Counted from the first letter of the stretch, positions 42,927 to 52,948 are shown. The stretch is 64,000 bases of DNA from JAWLFI01 sp964525165 (GCA_964525165.1 CAZGGG010000001.1:62001-126000); one strand, 5' to 3'. Numbers and translations: made by a program. The notes: generated by a model not told the origin, from the letters alone.

Positions 42927-45900
42927 TTACATCGATTCTAATAATACTTCTACAGCTTTCTTAAGCTGAGGATCTTCTCCGCTGGCTTTTACTTCGGGAC
43001 CATGATCTACAATATAGTCCGGAGTCGCAGGCGTAAAATCCATATTGGCTCCGTCTTTTTTAACAAACCATCCTCTGAACGGAAGTCGCACTAGAGATCC
43101 ATCCATGAGTCTAGCGCCACCGGTTGAAATAACGGCTCCAAAAGTAGGCTCCCCAACAAGTGGGCCTATGCCTAGATTTTTAAAGGCATGTGAGAAAATC
43201 TCTGCGTTGCTGTAGCTTGTATGGTTACATAGAGCTGCGCTTGGTTTAGTCCATGCAGAGAGCGGAAGACGCTCTCCATAGGGATAGTACTCACTAAAAT
43301 CCTTATGATTTTTAAGGTCGTTGGTTGCGTCTCTGGGGATGGTATAGGCATGTTGACGAACATTTAGTACAGTCATCAACATGTCTGTGGTCCAACCACC
43401 GCCATTGTACCGAACGTCAATAATAATCCCATCTTTTCCATATCCTGTTGCCATCAACTCCCTCTCAAATGCTTCAAAGCTTGGCCAGTTCATCCCCTGT
43501 ATATGGATATATCCCAATCTGCCATTTGAGTAATTGTCGGTCAATTTTCTTCTTTCTTCGACCCATTCATCGTACAACAGACCGGAAACGCTGGAAGAGC
43601 AACGCAGGTAAACATTTCTTTCCTCGCCATCTTTACCCAATACACTCAACCAAATCCTTTCATTCCCTTTATCTTCAAGTAGCTGGTACGCATTGATGTC
43701 TGCTGAAATACTTATACCATCAATCTGAGTAACAATATCCCCCGTCATTAATTTACTTTCGTCACGATCTGCAGGGCTTTTCGGTATGACTCTAGCGATT
43801 TCCCAACCTTTTTTCGTGGCTCTAAGCTCAGCACCTATCTTTCCTGAAGAAATTCTTTGAACATCTTCGCGATTGCCCCCATATAGTCCCATGTGAGACG
43901 CGTTGATTTGTCCAATCATTTCATTGAACATGTCCCTAAAATCTCTTTTTGTACTTGCCTTTAAAGCAATAGGCTTATACTGTTTTTTAAGTTTGTTAAA
44001 GTCTTGACCATGAAATTTAGGGTCATAAAAGTTCGCTTCCAATTGTCGCCAAGCTTCTTCAAAGACCTGCTCCATTTCGCTCCTGAAATCTAATTTCATT
44101 TTAGCACTAAAAGGTCTGTTTTCAGGTTTCTTGCCACCTACCTTTAATGCTTTTACCTGACCTCTTTGTAAATAGTAGAAGTGATCTCCCTTCGGACTCA
44201 AGCTTAATCCGTACAGGCCCTTCGCACTCATTAATTTTTTCGCATCGGATCCGTCCCATTTGATTTCCATTAAATCTCTGTCTTCTCCGTTAGATCTTAC
44301 GAAGTAGATTTTTTCTCCTTTTTTATCAAAAGCTACATTACTTTCATCCCCCGTGTAGCTGGTAACTTGTCGTAATCTTCTGTGGATATGTTCCGTATCT
44401 ATTTCAATATCTTCAGATTTGGAAGTATCTGGCAAGATGTTCAATCTGGACTTCAACGCATCAGGGTAATCGTCCATCTCCTCCCAATCATCTTTGCTTT
44501 TGAGATAATCAGACTCTTTCAAGAAGGCAAACCAAATATCATCGTCACCATTATTTCGATTAGAAATAAATGCGATTTTACTGCCGTCACGACTCCATAC
44601 CGGAGAGCCATCTGACCTCGGGTGCATACTGATATTGATAGGTTTGGATGCTTTGTCAACATTCAAAATAAATACTTCACGATTAAAATTTAGGTCGGAT
44701 TGTGCATAAGCGATCCAGTTTCCGTCAGGGCTCCAGGCAATTCCGGATGGCAGTGACCAACCATCAAGAATTGTTTTGAACTCCCCAATAGTTCCGCTGC
44801 TGTCAATTTCTGCTAGCTCAACAGTGCCCGGCTCGCTTGTCATGAGGAGCTTGGTCTTTTGAGGGTTAACAGATATACCGGTAATGATAGCATCTCTTTC
44901 AAAAAGAAGCTTGGATTCAGTCTCGAACGTCCAGAACAAATCACTCAATTCTTCGTCTCCACTCGTTAATTGATATACCTTTTCTCTTCCTTCTCTGTCT
45001 GAAATGTATAATAGCGTAGAATCATTAAGCCATGTGGCGCCTTCATCTTTGAAGGGATGGTTCGTTAACCTTACGGTTCGACTTTTTTCTTTGTCGTTTT
45101 GAGTCAGAAATATTTCGCCTCTAATTTCAAGAGCTAAATAGTCTTCATTTGCCGAAAGGCTAAAGGATGATACATTATTGCGATAGGTCTTAAGTTCGTC
45201 CGGATAAAACTTAAAGTCTTTCGGAACTTCAATGTCAATAGTCGAAATTTTTCCATCTGTCATTCGGTATAATGCATCCCCGCGTTCGAATACAATAACC
45301 GACCCATTTTGACTTACGTCAAAATATCTGATACCTGGCTTTTCGACTTCCGTTACGAGATTCCAATCACCTATCTTTCCTTTTTTAAAACTGGCTTTAT
45401 AGATATTATAGACGCCGGATCTAGCACTTAATAAGAAAGCTTCACTTTCAGACCATCTCAATGAAATGTCTTGTGCATCGTGATTCGAGATATTGGTGTA
45501 AGCGTCATCTTTTTTGTTGTAAAGCCATATATCTTGCTGGGCAGGTCCCGTGTATTCTTCTCTGCTGGTTCTGCAATAACCTTTGGTAATCGCCCAATAA
45601 TCATCATTGAAAGAGGGCTCAGCGTGTAAACCCAGCGTATTCATAACTCTATTGGGTGTGGCCATACCTTTTTCGAAACCATAGATTTCGTCTTCTCTTT
45701 CGAGGGCTTGGAATTCACGATCTGTTACAAACACTAGTTGACCATTCGGTCGCCATGCTGCATCTACGTCATTACTGGAGTAGAAAGTTTTTTGAGTGAT
45801 TTCACCAGTCGAAAGATCTAGTATGAAAATATCATTGTTACCATACCGATTAGAATGAAAAGAGATTTGATTGCCTTTGGGATTCCATCTGGGGTGACTA

Positions 45901-46121
45901 TCATAGGATTCATGGACCGTCCATCTTTTTGCATTTTTCCCATCGATATCTGATGTCCAGATATCTCCCTGATAGCTAAAGGCAATCATGGAACCATCAG
46001 GGTTCAAGTCCGGATATCTGGCTAAAATTTGAGCCTCCGTCAAGGCGGGAAAACATAGACTTAGCAAAAATGCCAAAGAGAAAATTACTTGTACATGCTG
46101 TTTTGGATAGCGATTTTTCAT
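42927..46121 (-). CDS. Tricorn-type S41 protease, exported
   Basis: The 1064-residue protein has a signal peptide (about 1-31), then two beta-propeller regions built of PD40-like repeats (about 35-330 and 340-650, for example Y-P-D-L-N-P-D-G-S-M-I-A-F-S and W-S-P-D-G-N-W-I-A-Y). A helical segment, a PDZ domain (about 760-850) and the S41 peptidase core (about 860-1060) follow. The nucleophile is Ser971 in S-Y-S-N-A-E, very close to its position in archaeal tricorn. Tricorn trims peptides into short fragments. The signal peptide here puts the enzyme outside the cytoplasm, as usual for this phylum. It seems to be transcribed alone. Confidence 0.92.
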   Translation of the reverse strand: MKNRYPKQHVQVIFSLAFLLSLCFPALTEAQILARYPDLNPDGSMIAFSYQGDIWTSDIDGKNAKRWTVHESYDSHPRWNPKGNQISFHSNRYGNNDIFILDLSTGEITQKTFYSSNDVDAAWRPNGQLVFVTDREFQALEREDEIYGFEKGMATPNRVMNTLGLHAEPSFNDDYWAITKGYCRTSREEYTGPAQQDIWLYNKKDDAYTNISNHDAQDISLRWSESEAFLLSARSGVYNIYKASFKKGKIGDWNLVTEVEKPGIRYFDVSQNGSVIVFERGDALYRMTDGKISTIDIEVPKDFKFYPDELKTYRNNVSSFSLSANEDYLALEIRGEIFLTQNDKEKSRTVRLTNHPFKDEGATWLNDSTLLYISDREGREKVYQLTSGDEELSDLFWTFETESKLLFERDAIITGISVNPQKTKLLMTSEPGTVELAEIDSSGTIGEFKTILDGWSLPSGIAWSPDGNWIAYAQSDLNFNREVFILNVDKASKPINISMHPRSDGSPVWSRDGSKIAFISNRNNGDDDIWFAFLKESDYLKSKDDWEEMDDYPDALKSRLNILPDTSKSEDIEIDTEHIHRRLRQVTSYTGDESNVAFDKKGEKIYFVRSNGEDRDLMEIKWDGSDAKKLMSAKGLYGLSLSPKGDHFYYLQRGQVKALKVGGKKPENRPFSAKMKLDFRSEMEQVFEEAWRQLEANFYDPKFHGQDFNKLKKQYKPIALKASTKRDFRDMFNEMIGQINASHMGLYGGNREDVQRISSGKIGAELRATKKGWEIARVIPKSPADRDESKLMTGDIVTQIDGISISADINAYQLLEDKGNERIWLSVLGKDGEERNVYLRCSSSVSGLLYDEWVEERRKLTDNYSNGRLGYIHIQGMNWPSFEAFERELMATGYGKDGIIIDVRYNGGGWTTDMLMTVLNVRQHAYTIPRDATNDLKNHKDFSEYYPYGERLPLSAWTKPSAALCNHTSYSNAEIFSHAFKNLGIGPLVGEPTFGAVISTGGARLMDGSLVRLPFRGWFVKKDGANMDFTPATPDYIVDHGPEVKASGEDPQLKKAVEVLLESM

Positions 46122-46260
46122 TGATGTCGTTTAAAGATCAGTTTAGCGATATAAAATTTCGCGTTTAAAGGGCTGGTAAAAATAGAATTCTTATTCATAA
46201 AGAAAAAAGAAAGAGAAAAGTTGAACTATCTTAATCGACCATTCAATATGATTTATCGAT

Positions 46261-46887
46261 ATGTGGCATAGAGTGTTGAATATTTGGAATGTAGTAAGAT
46301 ATACTGTGTACCTCCCTATCTATGATGGGGTAGCTGCTCGTTTTGAACCCTTTAGAAAGCTTTCTATCAGTCGAATGCGAACGCATAGCAATCAAAAAGT
46401 TTTGCTTGTGGGTGCCGGGACAGGACTCGATTTTAAGCATTTTCCAAAAGATGTCGAGCTTGTATCAACGGATATTACTCCTATGATGGTCAAGTATCAG
46501 AGAATCAGAGCCCGGCATTTAGGGATGAATATTGAGTGTCGAGTGGAAGATGCTCATGATTTAAGCTTTCCTGATGAAAGTTTTGATGCAGTGGTGCTTC
46601 ATTTGATTTTTGCTGTCGTACCGAATCCTGAGCTTTGTATGCAAGAGGCTGCAAGAGCGCTTAAGCCCGGAGGGCAAATCCTTGTGTTTGATAAGTTTCA
46701 CAGCGGACAACGTCCGCCAAATCTCATGAAGAAGGCTTTAGGATTCATAACAAATGTGCTCTTTTCAAATATCAACAGAACGGTTGACGAGCTTGTCAGA
46801 TATAGCCGCTGTGAACTGGTCTTTGAAACCGATGTATGGCTGAAAGGTATCTTTAGGGTAGTTGAATTGAAAAAACCTACCCGTTGA
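46261..46887 (+). CDS. Class I SAM-dependent methyltransferase (PmtA/UbiE-like)
   Basis: The 208-residue protein has a Rossmann methyltransferase fold: L-L-V-G-A-G-T-G-L-D (motif I, about 49-58), S-T-D-I-T-P-M-M (about 74-81) and E-D-A-H-D-L-S-F-P-D-E-S-F-D (about 98-111). The short length and A-L-K-P-G-G-Q-I-L-V-F-D segment fit the group containing phosphatidylethanolamine N-methyltransferases and UbiE-like enzymes. A lipid substrate is plausible but not shown. It diverges from the tricorn gene and its 3' end overlaps the convergent DNA glycosylase gene by 11 bases. Confidence 0.83.
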   Translation: MWHRVLNIWNVVRYTVYLPIYDGVAARFEPFRKLSISRMRTHSNQKVLLVGAGTGLDFKHFPKDVELVSTDITPMMVKYQRIRARHLGMNIECRVEDAHDLSFPDESFDAVVLHLIFAVVPNPELCMQEAARALKPGGQILVFDKFHSGQRPPNLMKKALGFITNVLFSNINRTVDELVRYSRCELVFETDVWLKGIFRVVELKKPTR

Positions 46888-47539
46888 TTAGCTCTAGATA
46901 TTTTTCTACCCAAGCGTGCATTTCTTTTCTTTTGTATTGCATGATCCACCTTGGATGAGGCAAGCTTTGATAAGGGATTTCACCTCCTGTGAGTTCTTGA
47001 AAAAATCTTTCGTTTTTTCCTTTTCCGATGATGATGACTTCTTCCCATATATTTTGACTGAATAATTCTCGAAGGTGCGCTTTTATCTTAGGTCGAATCC
47101 ACTCATAATAGGATTTATCATCGTAGTAATTGAAGTTTTTTTGCTGTTGCATAAGTCCTACGGGACATATCGCATCTATATAGACCTTACGGTAAAAGAT
47201 ATCAGGCCCCCCGAAAGCATTAATACATCGGAAAATAAATTGAGCAGAAAGTTCTTGTTTCTTACCCCAAGGGTTTTCAATATTGCAATATTGTTCAAGA
47301 CATACTGGATCTGAAAAGGCAATACCTGTAATACCTGCTCCCAGACGACCCGGGTTAATGCCCAGCCATAATTGCCTTGGATTATGGTCGCCATAGTATT
47401 TATGGTAGAATTGGGAACGAATTTTTTTTGCTTCATCTTCCAAATAGGGAAGGAGTAAGTCGACATCGGGATGTTTTGGCCAAGTGCCAGATAAGAGAGA
47501 ATAGTAATCGAGGTGCCAACTTGCCCAATTTTTATTCAT
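46877..47539 (-). CDS. SMUG2-type uracil-DNA glycosylase family protein (DUF4918)
   Basis: This family removes uracil or damaged pyrimidine derivatives from DNA in base excision repair. ATG 47539 gives 220 residues and avoids overlap with the divergent gene; the frame reaches a TTG at 47614, but that is less likely. The signature G-I-N-P-G-R-L-G-A-G-I-T-G-I-A-F-S-D-P at about 62-80 carries the water-activating Asn and base-binding loop. I-I-G-K-G-K-N and L-P-H-P-R-W-I near the C-terminus form the second active-site motif, where H-P-R inserts into DNA. Its 3' end overlaps the methyltransferase gene by 11 bases. Confidence 0.86.
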   Translation of the reverse strand: MNKNWASWHLDYYSLLSGTWPKHPDVDLLLPYLEDEAKKIRSQFYHKYYGDHNPRQLWLGINPGRLGAGITGIAFSDPVCLEQYCNIENPWGKKQELSAQFIFRCINAFGGPDIFYRKVYIDAICPVGLMQQQKNFNYYDDKSYYEWIRPKIKAHLRELFSQNIWEEVIIIGKGKNERFFQELTGGEIPYQSLPHPRWIMQYKRKEMHAWVEKYLELING

Positions 47540-47560
47540 ATCTTCTAAAAAAGTTTGTCC

Positions 47561-49330
47561 ATGAAATATAGATACTTTTTTTTCTTCTTGAGTTGGACTC
47601 TCATAGGAATCCAAGGTCAGAGTATCATTCCGGAGAACCGGTTAACGAACTTTCATAATGTAGGGTGTGAAGATTTTTCCGGGGAGGTGCAAAGAGTAGT
47701 ATTGGCTACGGACTATGGTTTGGACAGTACGGGGGAAAGTTATTCAGACCTTCCGCTTACAGATCTTTTTAATCAAAAGCCTGAAAATGAATTATGGCAA
47801 ATTGTTTTTCCTGCAGGTCTATATAAATTTGAAAATCCGATACAGCCTCCCTCAAATATCATTTTAAAAGGACAATCCGGGGCACAATGGGTCTTTGAGA
47901 CGGAGGACAATGAAGACTGCATATTGATAAGAGGCACTATGGGCTCACCACTGGCCTATTTGGTGGAACCTGCCGAAAGAGGAGTTGATTTCTTGCAAGT
48001 TGCGACTGAAGGTTCCATTAAAAAAGGGGATTGGATTAAAGTATATGATGTAGACTCGGACTTGATAACTTCAACATGGGCGAGAGAAAGCACAGGGCAA
48101 ATAGTTCAAGTTGACGGAATAGATACGCTGAGTGATCGGATATTATTGAGAGACCCTTTGCGGAGAACCTTTAGAACGTCTCGCTCTGCAGCAATACGGA
48201 AAATACAGCCTAAATATCGGGTAGGAATTGAAGGGCTGAATATTCATCGTCAGTTCAAAACAAGTGGACAGACTTCGAATATTGAATTTCAAAACAGTGT
48301 TCACTGCTATATACGCTGTATTAATTCTGAAAAGACCAATTTTGCACATGTCAATGTGGTCTCGAGTGCCCATATTTCTATCCAGCAATCAGAGTTTCAA
48401 TCTGCACATGGATTTGGTGGCGGTGGTCAGGGGTATGGAGTGGTGTTGAATTTTAGTACATCGAATTCTGAAGTGTCCAATAATTATTTTGATAGTTTAC
48501 GTCATTCAATTTTGCTACAGGCAGGAGCTAATGGAAATGTTGTCGGATATAATTATTCAACAAGGCCATATTGGACAGGGGTTTTTCTACCCTCGGATGC
48601 AGCGGGAGATTTAGTGCTTCATGGCAATTACCCTTATTGCAATCTGCTTGAAGGGAATGTTGTACAAAATATTGTAATCGATGCTTCACATGGTATCAAT
48701 GGGCCTGATCATATTTTCTTTAGAAATCGCGCAGAGTTATATGGAATATTCATAGACCCATTCACACCCTCCGATCAGCAGATATTTATAGGGAATGAGG
48801 TGCCCCGTTCTGACCTTCCTTATGGGTTGTTTTCATTATCCGGGGAAGATCACATTGTTTATGGAAACCTGCATGACGGAGAAATTATTCCTCCAGGCAC
48901 TGATACCCTTCAACAAAGCAGCATGTATTTGGATACTATTCCTTCATTTTATACCAGCAAGTCAGCCTGGCCGCCCATAGGCTTACCTCAGCAGATGCAA
49001 AATCTAGCAAATGAAGTTCAATGGCGACATGATAATGGCCTGGGGTTGTGCAGAGAAATAGATTTTACATACATAAATGACGAAAAGCTTAGTAGGCAAG
49101 TAGTTCTTTCACCTAACCCGACGAACGGATCAGTTTTCATAGACGTTGAAGGTGACGAATTCATCCCACGGTACTATGAATTGTTTGCTTTATCTGGTCA
49201 AATGGTCCAATCCGAGTCAATTTCTCCATCCAACAGAGTTGTTATCCGGAATGCACCCAAAGGAATATACTATATGTTTATCCTTTCAGAAGATGGAAGA
49301 GTCATTGCAAAGAGTATTGTATTGCAATAA
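47561..49330 (+). CDS. Secreted right-handed beta-helix protein with T9SS sorting domain
   Basis: The 589-residue protein starts at ATG 47561; a TTG 6 bases earlier is in frame. It has a signal peptide (about 1-20), then a pectate-lyase-like parallel beta-helix (about 50-440): P-A-G-L-Y-K-F, I-I-L-K-G-Q-S-G-A, and repeated N-x-V / N-Y-F-D / H-S-I-L-L-Q-A-G-A-N-G-N-V-V-G-Y-N stacks. The C-terminus begins L-S-P-N-P-T-N-G near 510 and is a T9SS type A sorting domain. It could be a polysaccharide lyase or hydrolase, but no catalytic set is evident to me and there is no SusC/SusD pair nearby. Confidence 0.85.
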   Translation: MKYRYFFFFLSWTLIGIQGQSIIPENRLTNFHNVGCEDFSGEVQRVVLATDYGLDSTGESYSDLPLTDLFNQKPENELWQIVFPAGLYKFENPIQPPSNIILKGQSGAQWVFETEDNEDCILIRGTMGSPLAYLVEPAERGVDFLQVATEGSIKKGDWIKVYDVDSDLITSTWARESTGQIVQVDGIDTLSDRILLRDPLRRTFRTSRSAAIRKIQPKYRVGIEGLNIHRQFKTSGQTSNIEFQNSVHCYIRCINSEKTNFAHVNVVSSAHISIQQSEFQSAHGFGGGGQGYGVVLNFSTSNSEVSNNYFDSLRHSILLQAGANGNVVGYNYSTRPYWTGVFLPSDAAGDLVLHGNYPYCNLLEGNVVQNIVIDASHGINGPDHIFFRNRAELYGIFIDPFTPSDQQIFIGNEVPRSDLPYGLFSLSGEDHIVYGNLHDGEIIPPGTDTLQQSSMYLDTIPSFYTSKSAWPPIGLPQQMQNLANEVQWRHDNGLGLCREIDFTYINDEKLSRQVVLSPNPTNGSVFIDVEGDEFIPRYYELFALSGQMVQSESISPSNRVVIRNAPKGIYYMFILSEDGRVIAKSIVLQ

Positions 49331-49334
49331 AAAA

Positions 49335-49366
49335 AAGCAGACAGTTGCCCCAGCGACTGCCTGCTT
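49335..49366 (-). terminator. Terminator of the LytTR regulator gene (minus strand)
   Basis: AAGCAGACAGTTGC (49335-49348) and GCGACTGCCTGCTT (49353-49366) form a 14-pair stem with one mismatch and one G-T pair around CCCA. An A run precedes it on the plus strand, so on the minus strand the hairpin is followed by T residues. It lies about 100 bases past the regulator's stop. Confidence 0.75.
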
Positions 49367-49468
49367 GAAATAGGGGATAAATAAAACATGAATAACTATA
49401 TAACAATGATATAGTCCTCCATGAAAAATCGCAAGTTTCGTGAGGTGCAAATCTATGAACGTGTATAA

Positions 49469-50179
49469 TTAATTTGTGAGCGTGCTGTTTTTACTCTTAA
49501 TGAGGTCTACAACTTCAGGTTTTCTTCTGGTGGCTATAGGCACTCTAAACTGATTGGCTACAGTAATCTTGCCTCCCCGACCACCATCAATGTGGGTTAC
49601 CTTTCGGGCATTCACCACTGTAGATCGGTGAGTTTGTACGTAGAAGTCAGGAAATAATTTCGTAAAACTTGAGAGTGATTCGGACGATACGACTTTGTCA
49701 TTTTCCAAATAGAAGACAGTATATCCGGAGTCTGCTTGAAGGTACAGTACTTGTTCAGCGTCCAATATTCTGCTTTGCCCATTATTTGAAATATAGAATC
49801 TTATGGGTTCTTCCTTTTGAGCTCTTTGCTCCTGATATCGTTGGATGGCATTTTGCAGTTCTTCAATATCAATAGGCTTTGTTAAATAATCGAAAGCTGC
49901 ATACCGGATGGCTTTTACAGCATATTCATCATATCCGGTTGTAAAAATGGGTCTGACCGGAAGCTCCCTAATTTGATCTAATAGATCAAATCCTTTGCCG
50001 TCAGGAAGCTCTATGTCTAGGAAAATGATTTCAGGAAGTAGTTTTAGGACCATCTCTAATCCCTCTTTGACGGTTCTGACTGACCCCAGGACCTCGACTT
50101 CCGGACAATAGGTCTTAAGAAGCGTTCTTAATAACTCTTCATTATTTGGTTCGTCTTCAATAATAATGGACTGAATCAT
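49469..50179 (-). CDS. LytTR-family response regulator
   Basis: The 236-residue protein has an N-terminal receiver domain (about 2-120) with acidic pocket E8-D9, phosphoacceptor D55 in F-L-D-I-E-L-P-D, and K102 in L-T-K-P-I. The C-terminal LytTR DNA-binding domain covers about 130-230, with F-V-Q-T-H-R-S-T-V-V-N (read as F-Y-V-Q-T-H-R-S) typical of its recognition region. Such regulators bind imperfect direct repeats ahead of a few target genes. Its start overlaps the stop of the kinase gene by 4 bases, so this is its partner. If the kinase is truly broken, the regulator is left without input. Confidence 0.93.
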   Translation of the reverse strand: MIQSIIIEDEPNNEELLRTLLKTYCPEVEVLGSVRTVKEGLEMVLKLLPEIIFLDIELPDGKGFDLLDQIRELPVRPIFTTGYDEYAVKAIRYAAFDYLTKPIDIEELQNAIQRYQEQRAQKEEPIRFYISNNGQSRILDAEQVLYLQADSGYTVFYLENDKVVSSESLSSFTKLFPDFYVQTHRSTVVNARKVTHIDGGRGGKITVANQFRVPIATRRKPEVVDLIKSKNSTLTN

Positions 50180-52080
50180 AGGGGTGTTTTATGGATATGA
50201 ATATGAACAATACAGCCGGACTTCTTATCATCATCTTGATAAGTTATGGTAAGATCTGCTTGATTGGCTTTGTGCTCATTATTATATATTTGAATTCTTC
50301 TTTTGATCAATTTTAATCCAAATCCTTCATTATTATACATGCCATTAAATCCTTGACCATTATCTTCTACAATAATGGAGGTCTCATCAGGACTTGGGCA
50401 GTCATATTGTATGCTTAAAAATCCTTTATGGGTTATGTTTTTGAATCCATGTTTGATAGCGTTTTCGGCTAGTGTCTGAACCAGTAAGGAGGGAACTTGG
50501 GGCTCTGTGATGTCGGAGCTTACATTTGTCTTGATTTCATAATCAAAGCGGTCCGGATATCTTGATTTTTCCAGTTCAAGGTACCGTTCCATAAATGAGA
50601 CTTCCCTTTGCAAAGGCAACGCTTCCATTTCAGAAAACTCTAGGGAGTCTCTGATCAATGTCGAAAGCCTTTTGAGGTAGCGATTTGCTTCCTCCTTTTG
50701 ATCTTTAAAAATGAAGTTCTGTAAAGCATTTAGTGCATTATAAATAAAGTGTGGGTTTAACTGCTGCCGTGTCAGCTTCATTTTAACTTCATTGATTTCA
50801 CTGATCAACGCTTGCTCTTTAAGTCTCCGGGAGTAAATAAATGAATAGCCTCCATAGAGGAGGAGTCCAAAAACAAGCAGGACTGTTATTTGAAAAGTTT
50901 TGGTTTCCGTAAAATGAGGGAGTATACTGAATTCAACTGTTTCAGATGGCGACCACTGTAAGCTTCGATTCCTACACTGGACTTCAAAAGAATAGTCTCC
51001 CGGGGCAAGGTTGAAGAAGTTAATTTTTCTTTCATCTGTTTCTTTCCATTGCTGAACCTCTGTTCGATTTAGTAATAGCTTGTAGCGATATTGAGGTAAA
51101 AAACTGATTTTATTATGTGAAATAGCTTTAAATAGAATAGTTATGAAGTCATTCTTTTTAAATTTATTGCTGTTGGTGATTTGATTATTTGACCAAATAG
51201 CTTCTATTTTAAAAGAATAGCTAGGCGTTTTTTGCTCTTCGAGCAAATTGTCTAAATGGAAGATGTTGAGTCCATTTAATGTTCCCAACACAATACTGTC
51301 CCCCTTTGCTGCAATGCTGGTAATATAGCTATTTGATAGTCCGTCTGATTTGTCAATAAATGAAATTAAGTCCCAATCGTGAAGAGATTTCTCTTTGTAT
51401 ATTAATAATCCTTTTGCTGCCCCTACAAGGAGAAACCCATTTGTATAATGCAAAGTGTTTGTTTTGAATGGACTACTAAACCTATGTAAAATACTGTCTT
51501 TTATGATGTAGATATTTCCATTAATATCACAGGTGATATAATTTTCATTGAGCTTCCGTATACTATTAAATCTTTCTTTTGGCAAATAATCAATAGGTTC
51601 ATAGATTAATGTGTCTATTGGAACTTTTATTTTGATAATACCCCTATTGGTAGCGAGCAGGCAGCTTTTATTATTTATTATTGTTACTTGGTTAATAGTT
51701 GCTGGTAAAATTTGTATTGAATCATTTTTAAATACGCCGCGCCGGTTGATTGTGTAATTCATTTTGTTACTATCATACTCATACTTGCCAAAGGTGAATG
51801 AAAAGGCTTTGTTTAATTGAAGTGTTACATTGGATGATTCCTTATTTTTTTGGAAGGAGGATAGTGTTTTACTTGAACTATAATAAGTTTTAGATAAGCC
51901 TTTTTTTCTAAGCTGTGCTGCATAGACGGTATCAGCATACTCCATTCTTAATACCCTGAAACTTTTAAATTTTATTTGATTGTTAAGGTTGATTCTGGTT
52001 TTGTAGATACCATTTCGTGCTGAGCATATCCACATATTTCCAAAATCCCCAAAATATATAGAGGATGCTTCAATGCCATT
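50176..52080 (-). CDS. Sensor histidine kinase, C-terminal part (propeller, Y_Y_Y, LytS-type kinase)
   Basis: This is the larger piece of a periplasmic-propeller sensor kinase. The first ATG in frame is at 52035, but homology-like sequence (F-G-D-F-G-N-M-W-I-C-S-A-R-N-G-I-Y) already runs upstream of it to about 52080, so the ATG is not the real start. Residues counted from that ATG: propeller repeats to about 265, a Y_Y_Y beta-sandwich (about 300-375), a membrane helix (about 382-400), and the kinase with phosphoacceptor H429 in L-N-P-H-F-I-Y-N-A-L and ATP-binding E-N-A-I-K-H-G and E-D-N-G-Q-G-F. The upstream piece lies in another frame beyond a stop at about 52097. Confidence 0.82.
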   Translation of the reverse strand, partial: NGIEASSIYFGDFGNMWICSARNGIYKTRINLNNQIKFKSFRVLRMEYADTVYAAQLRKKGLSKTYYSSSKTLSSFQKNKESSNVTLQLNKAFSFTFGKYEYDSNKMNYTINRRGVFKNDSIQILPATINQVTIINNKSCLLATNRGIIKIKVPIDTLIYEPIDYLPKERFNSIRKLNENYITCDINGNIYIIKDSILHRFSSPFKTNTLHYTNGFLLVGAAKGLLIYKEKSLHDWDLISFIDKSDGLSNSYITSIAAKGDSIVLGTLNGLNIFHLDNLLEEQKTPSYSFKIEAIWSNNQITNSNKFKKNDFITILFKAISHNKISFLPQYRYKLLLNRTEVQQWKETDERKINFFNLAPGDYSFEVQCRNRSLQWSPSETVEFSILPHFTETKTFQITVLLVFGLLLYGGYSFIYSRRLKEQALISEINEVKMKLTRQQLNPHFIYNALNALQNFIFKDQKEEANRYLKRLSTLIRDSLEFSEMEALPLQREVSFMERYLELEKSRYPDRFDYEIKTNVSSDITEPQVPSLLVQTLAENAIKHGFKNITHKGFLSIQYDCPSPDETSIIVEDNGQGFNGMYNNEGFGLKLIKRRIQIYNNEHKANQADLTITYQDDDKKSGCIVHIHIHKTPL

Positions 52081-52152
52081 AATGATATTTGTATTTTTAT
52101 AATATGCTATAATTTAGTATATTTGTAATATGAACTTTATTGTTATAAAAAA

Positions 52153-52162
52153 NNNNNNNNNN
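52153..52162. other. Assembly gap (10 N) inside the sensor kinase gene
   Basis: Exactly ten N, probably a placeholder of fixed length rather than a measured size. It is flanked by AT-rich, low-complexity sequence and lies about 50 bases from an apparent frameshift. Confidence 0.95.
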
Positions 52163-52948
52163 GTATAGAATAGAATCTTGTTGGGCTCTAATAAAAAATC
52201 TATCACTGAATGGTAAAAGACAAATTTCTTTTTGCTCTCTTTTGATTATTTGTTCTATTCCATTGGAATCACTCACTATATAGCTAGTATCTGTTTCTGT
52301 AATTATTAGTCTGCCTTCTTTATATTTATATATTGATATTATACTTCCAATAGAGTCCTGTATTTTGAAATAATTTTGGCAAATAGGATTATTTAAATTT
52401 TTATTATAGCTCGTGTAAGTTGTTATGGATGAGGTCCCCTTGTTTATCACAATCACTTGTCTATCAAAGTCATTAATATATGATTTTTTTGTTTGAGTGA
52501 TGTAGATAAATTCTTTATCAATATCTAGAAAAATGAAACTCGAGTAGTCTTTTGTGTAAAGTTTTAGTAATGTGTCGTTATTCTGAAAGCTGCTAAAGTG
52601 AGTGCCGTCAAAATAACTTAACCTGCCTGTTTGTCCTATAATCCAAAACCCCTTTTCAGGGCCAGCTTTAATTTGAAAATTCACCAGCTCCGCCAATCCA
52701 TCTTCCTCGGTATACACCTCAAAGTCGTACCCGTCATATTTTACCACTCCACGGTCTGTGGTAAACCACATGTTACCATCCTCATCCTGATGCGCAAAGT
52801 ATGTTTCATTACTCGGCAAACCTTCTTCAATACCATAATGCTCATAATAGATTCCCTCAGCGAATTGGGGTTCATTTTGGCTGTAAAGCACACTTGAGAA
52901 GCAAATTGTGACAATAAAATAAACCAAGCGTAAAAAACTAAGTTTCAT
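52163..52948 (-). CDS. Sensor histidine kinase, N-terminal part (signal peptide and propeller)
   Basis: The piece holds 262 codons: a signal peptide (1-23, ending L-Y-S-Q), then Y-G-I-E-E-G-L-P-S-N-E-T-Y and D-E-D-G-N-M-W-F-T-T-D-R-G-V-V-K-Y-D-G, the usual start of a two-component regulator propeller. It reaches the assembly gap at 52153-52162. Beyond the gap the same frame continues for 17 codons and then meets a stop at about 52097, while the rest of the propeller resumes in another frame. Together with the downstream part it makes one kinase of roughly 930 residues. This region is more AT-rich than its surroundings. Confidence 0.8.
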
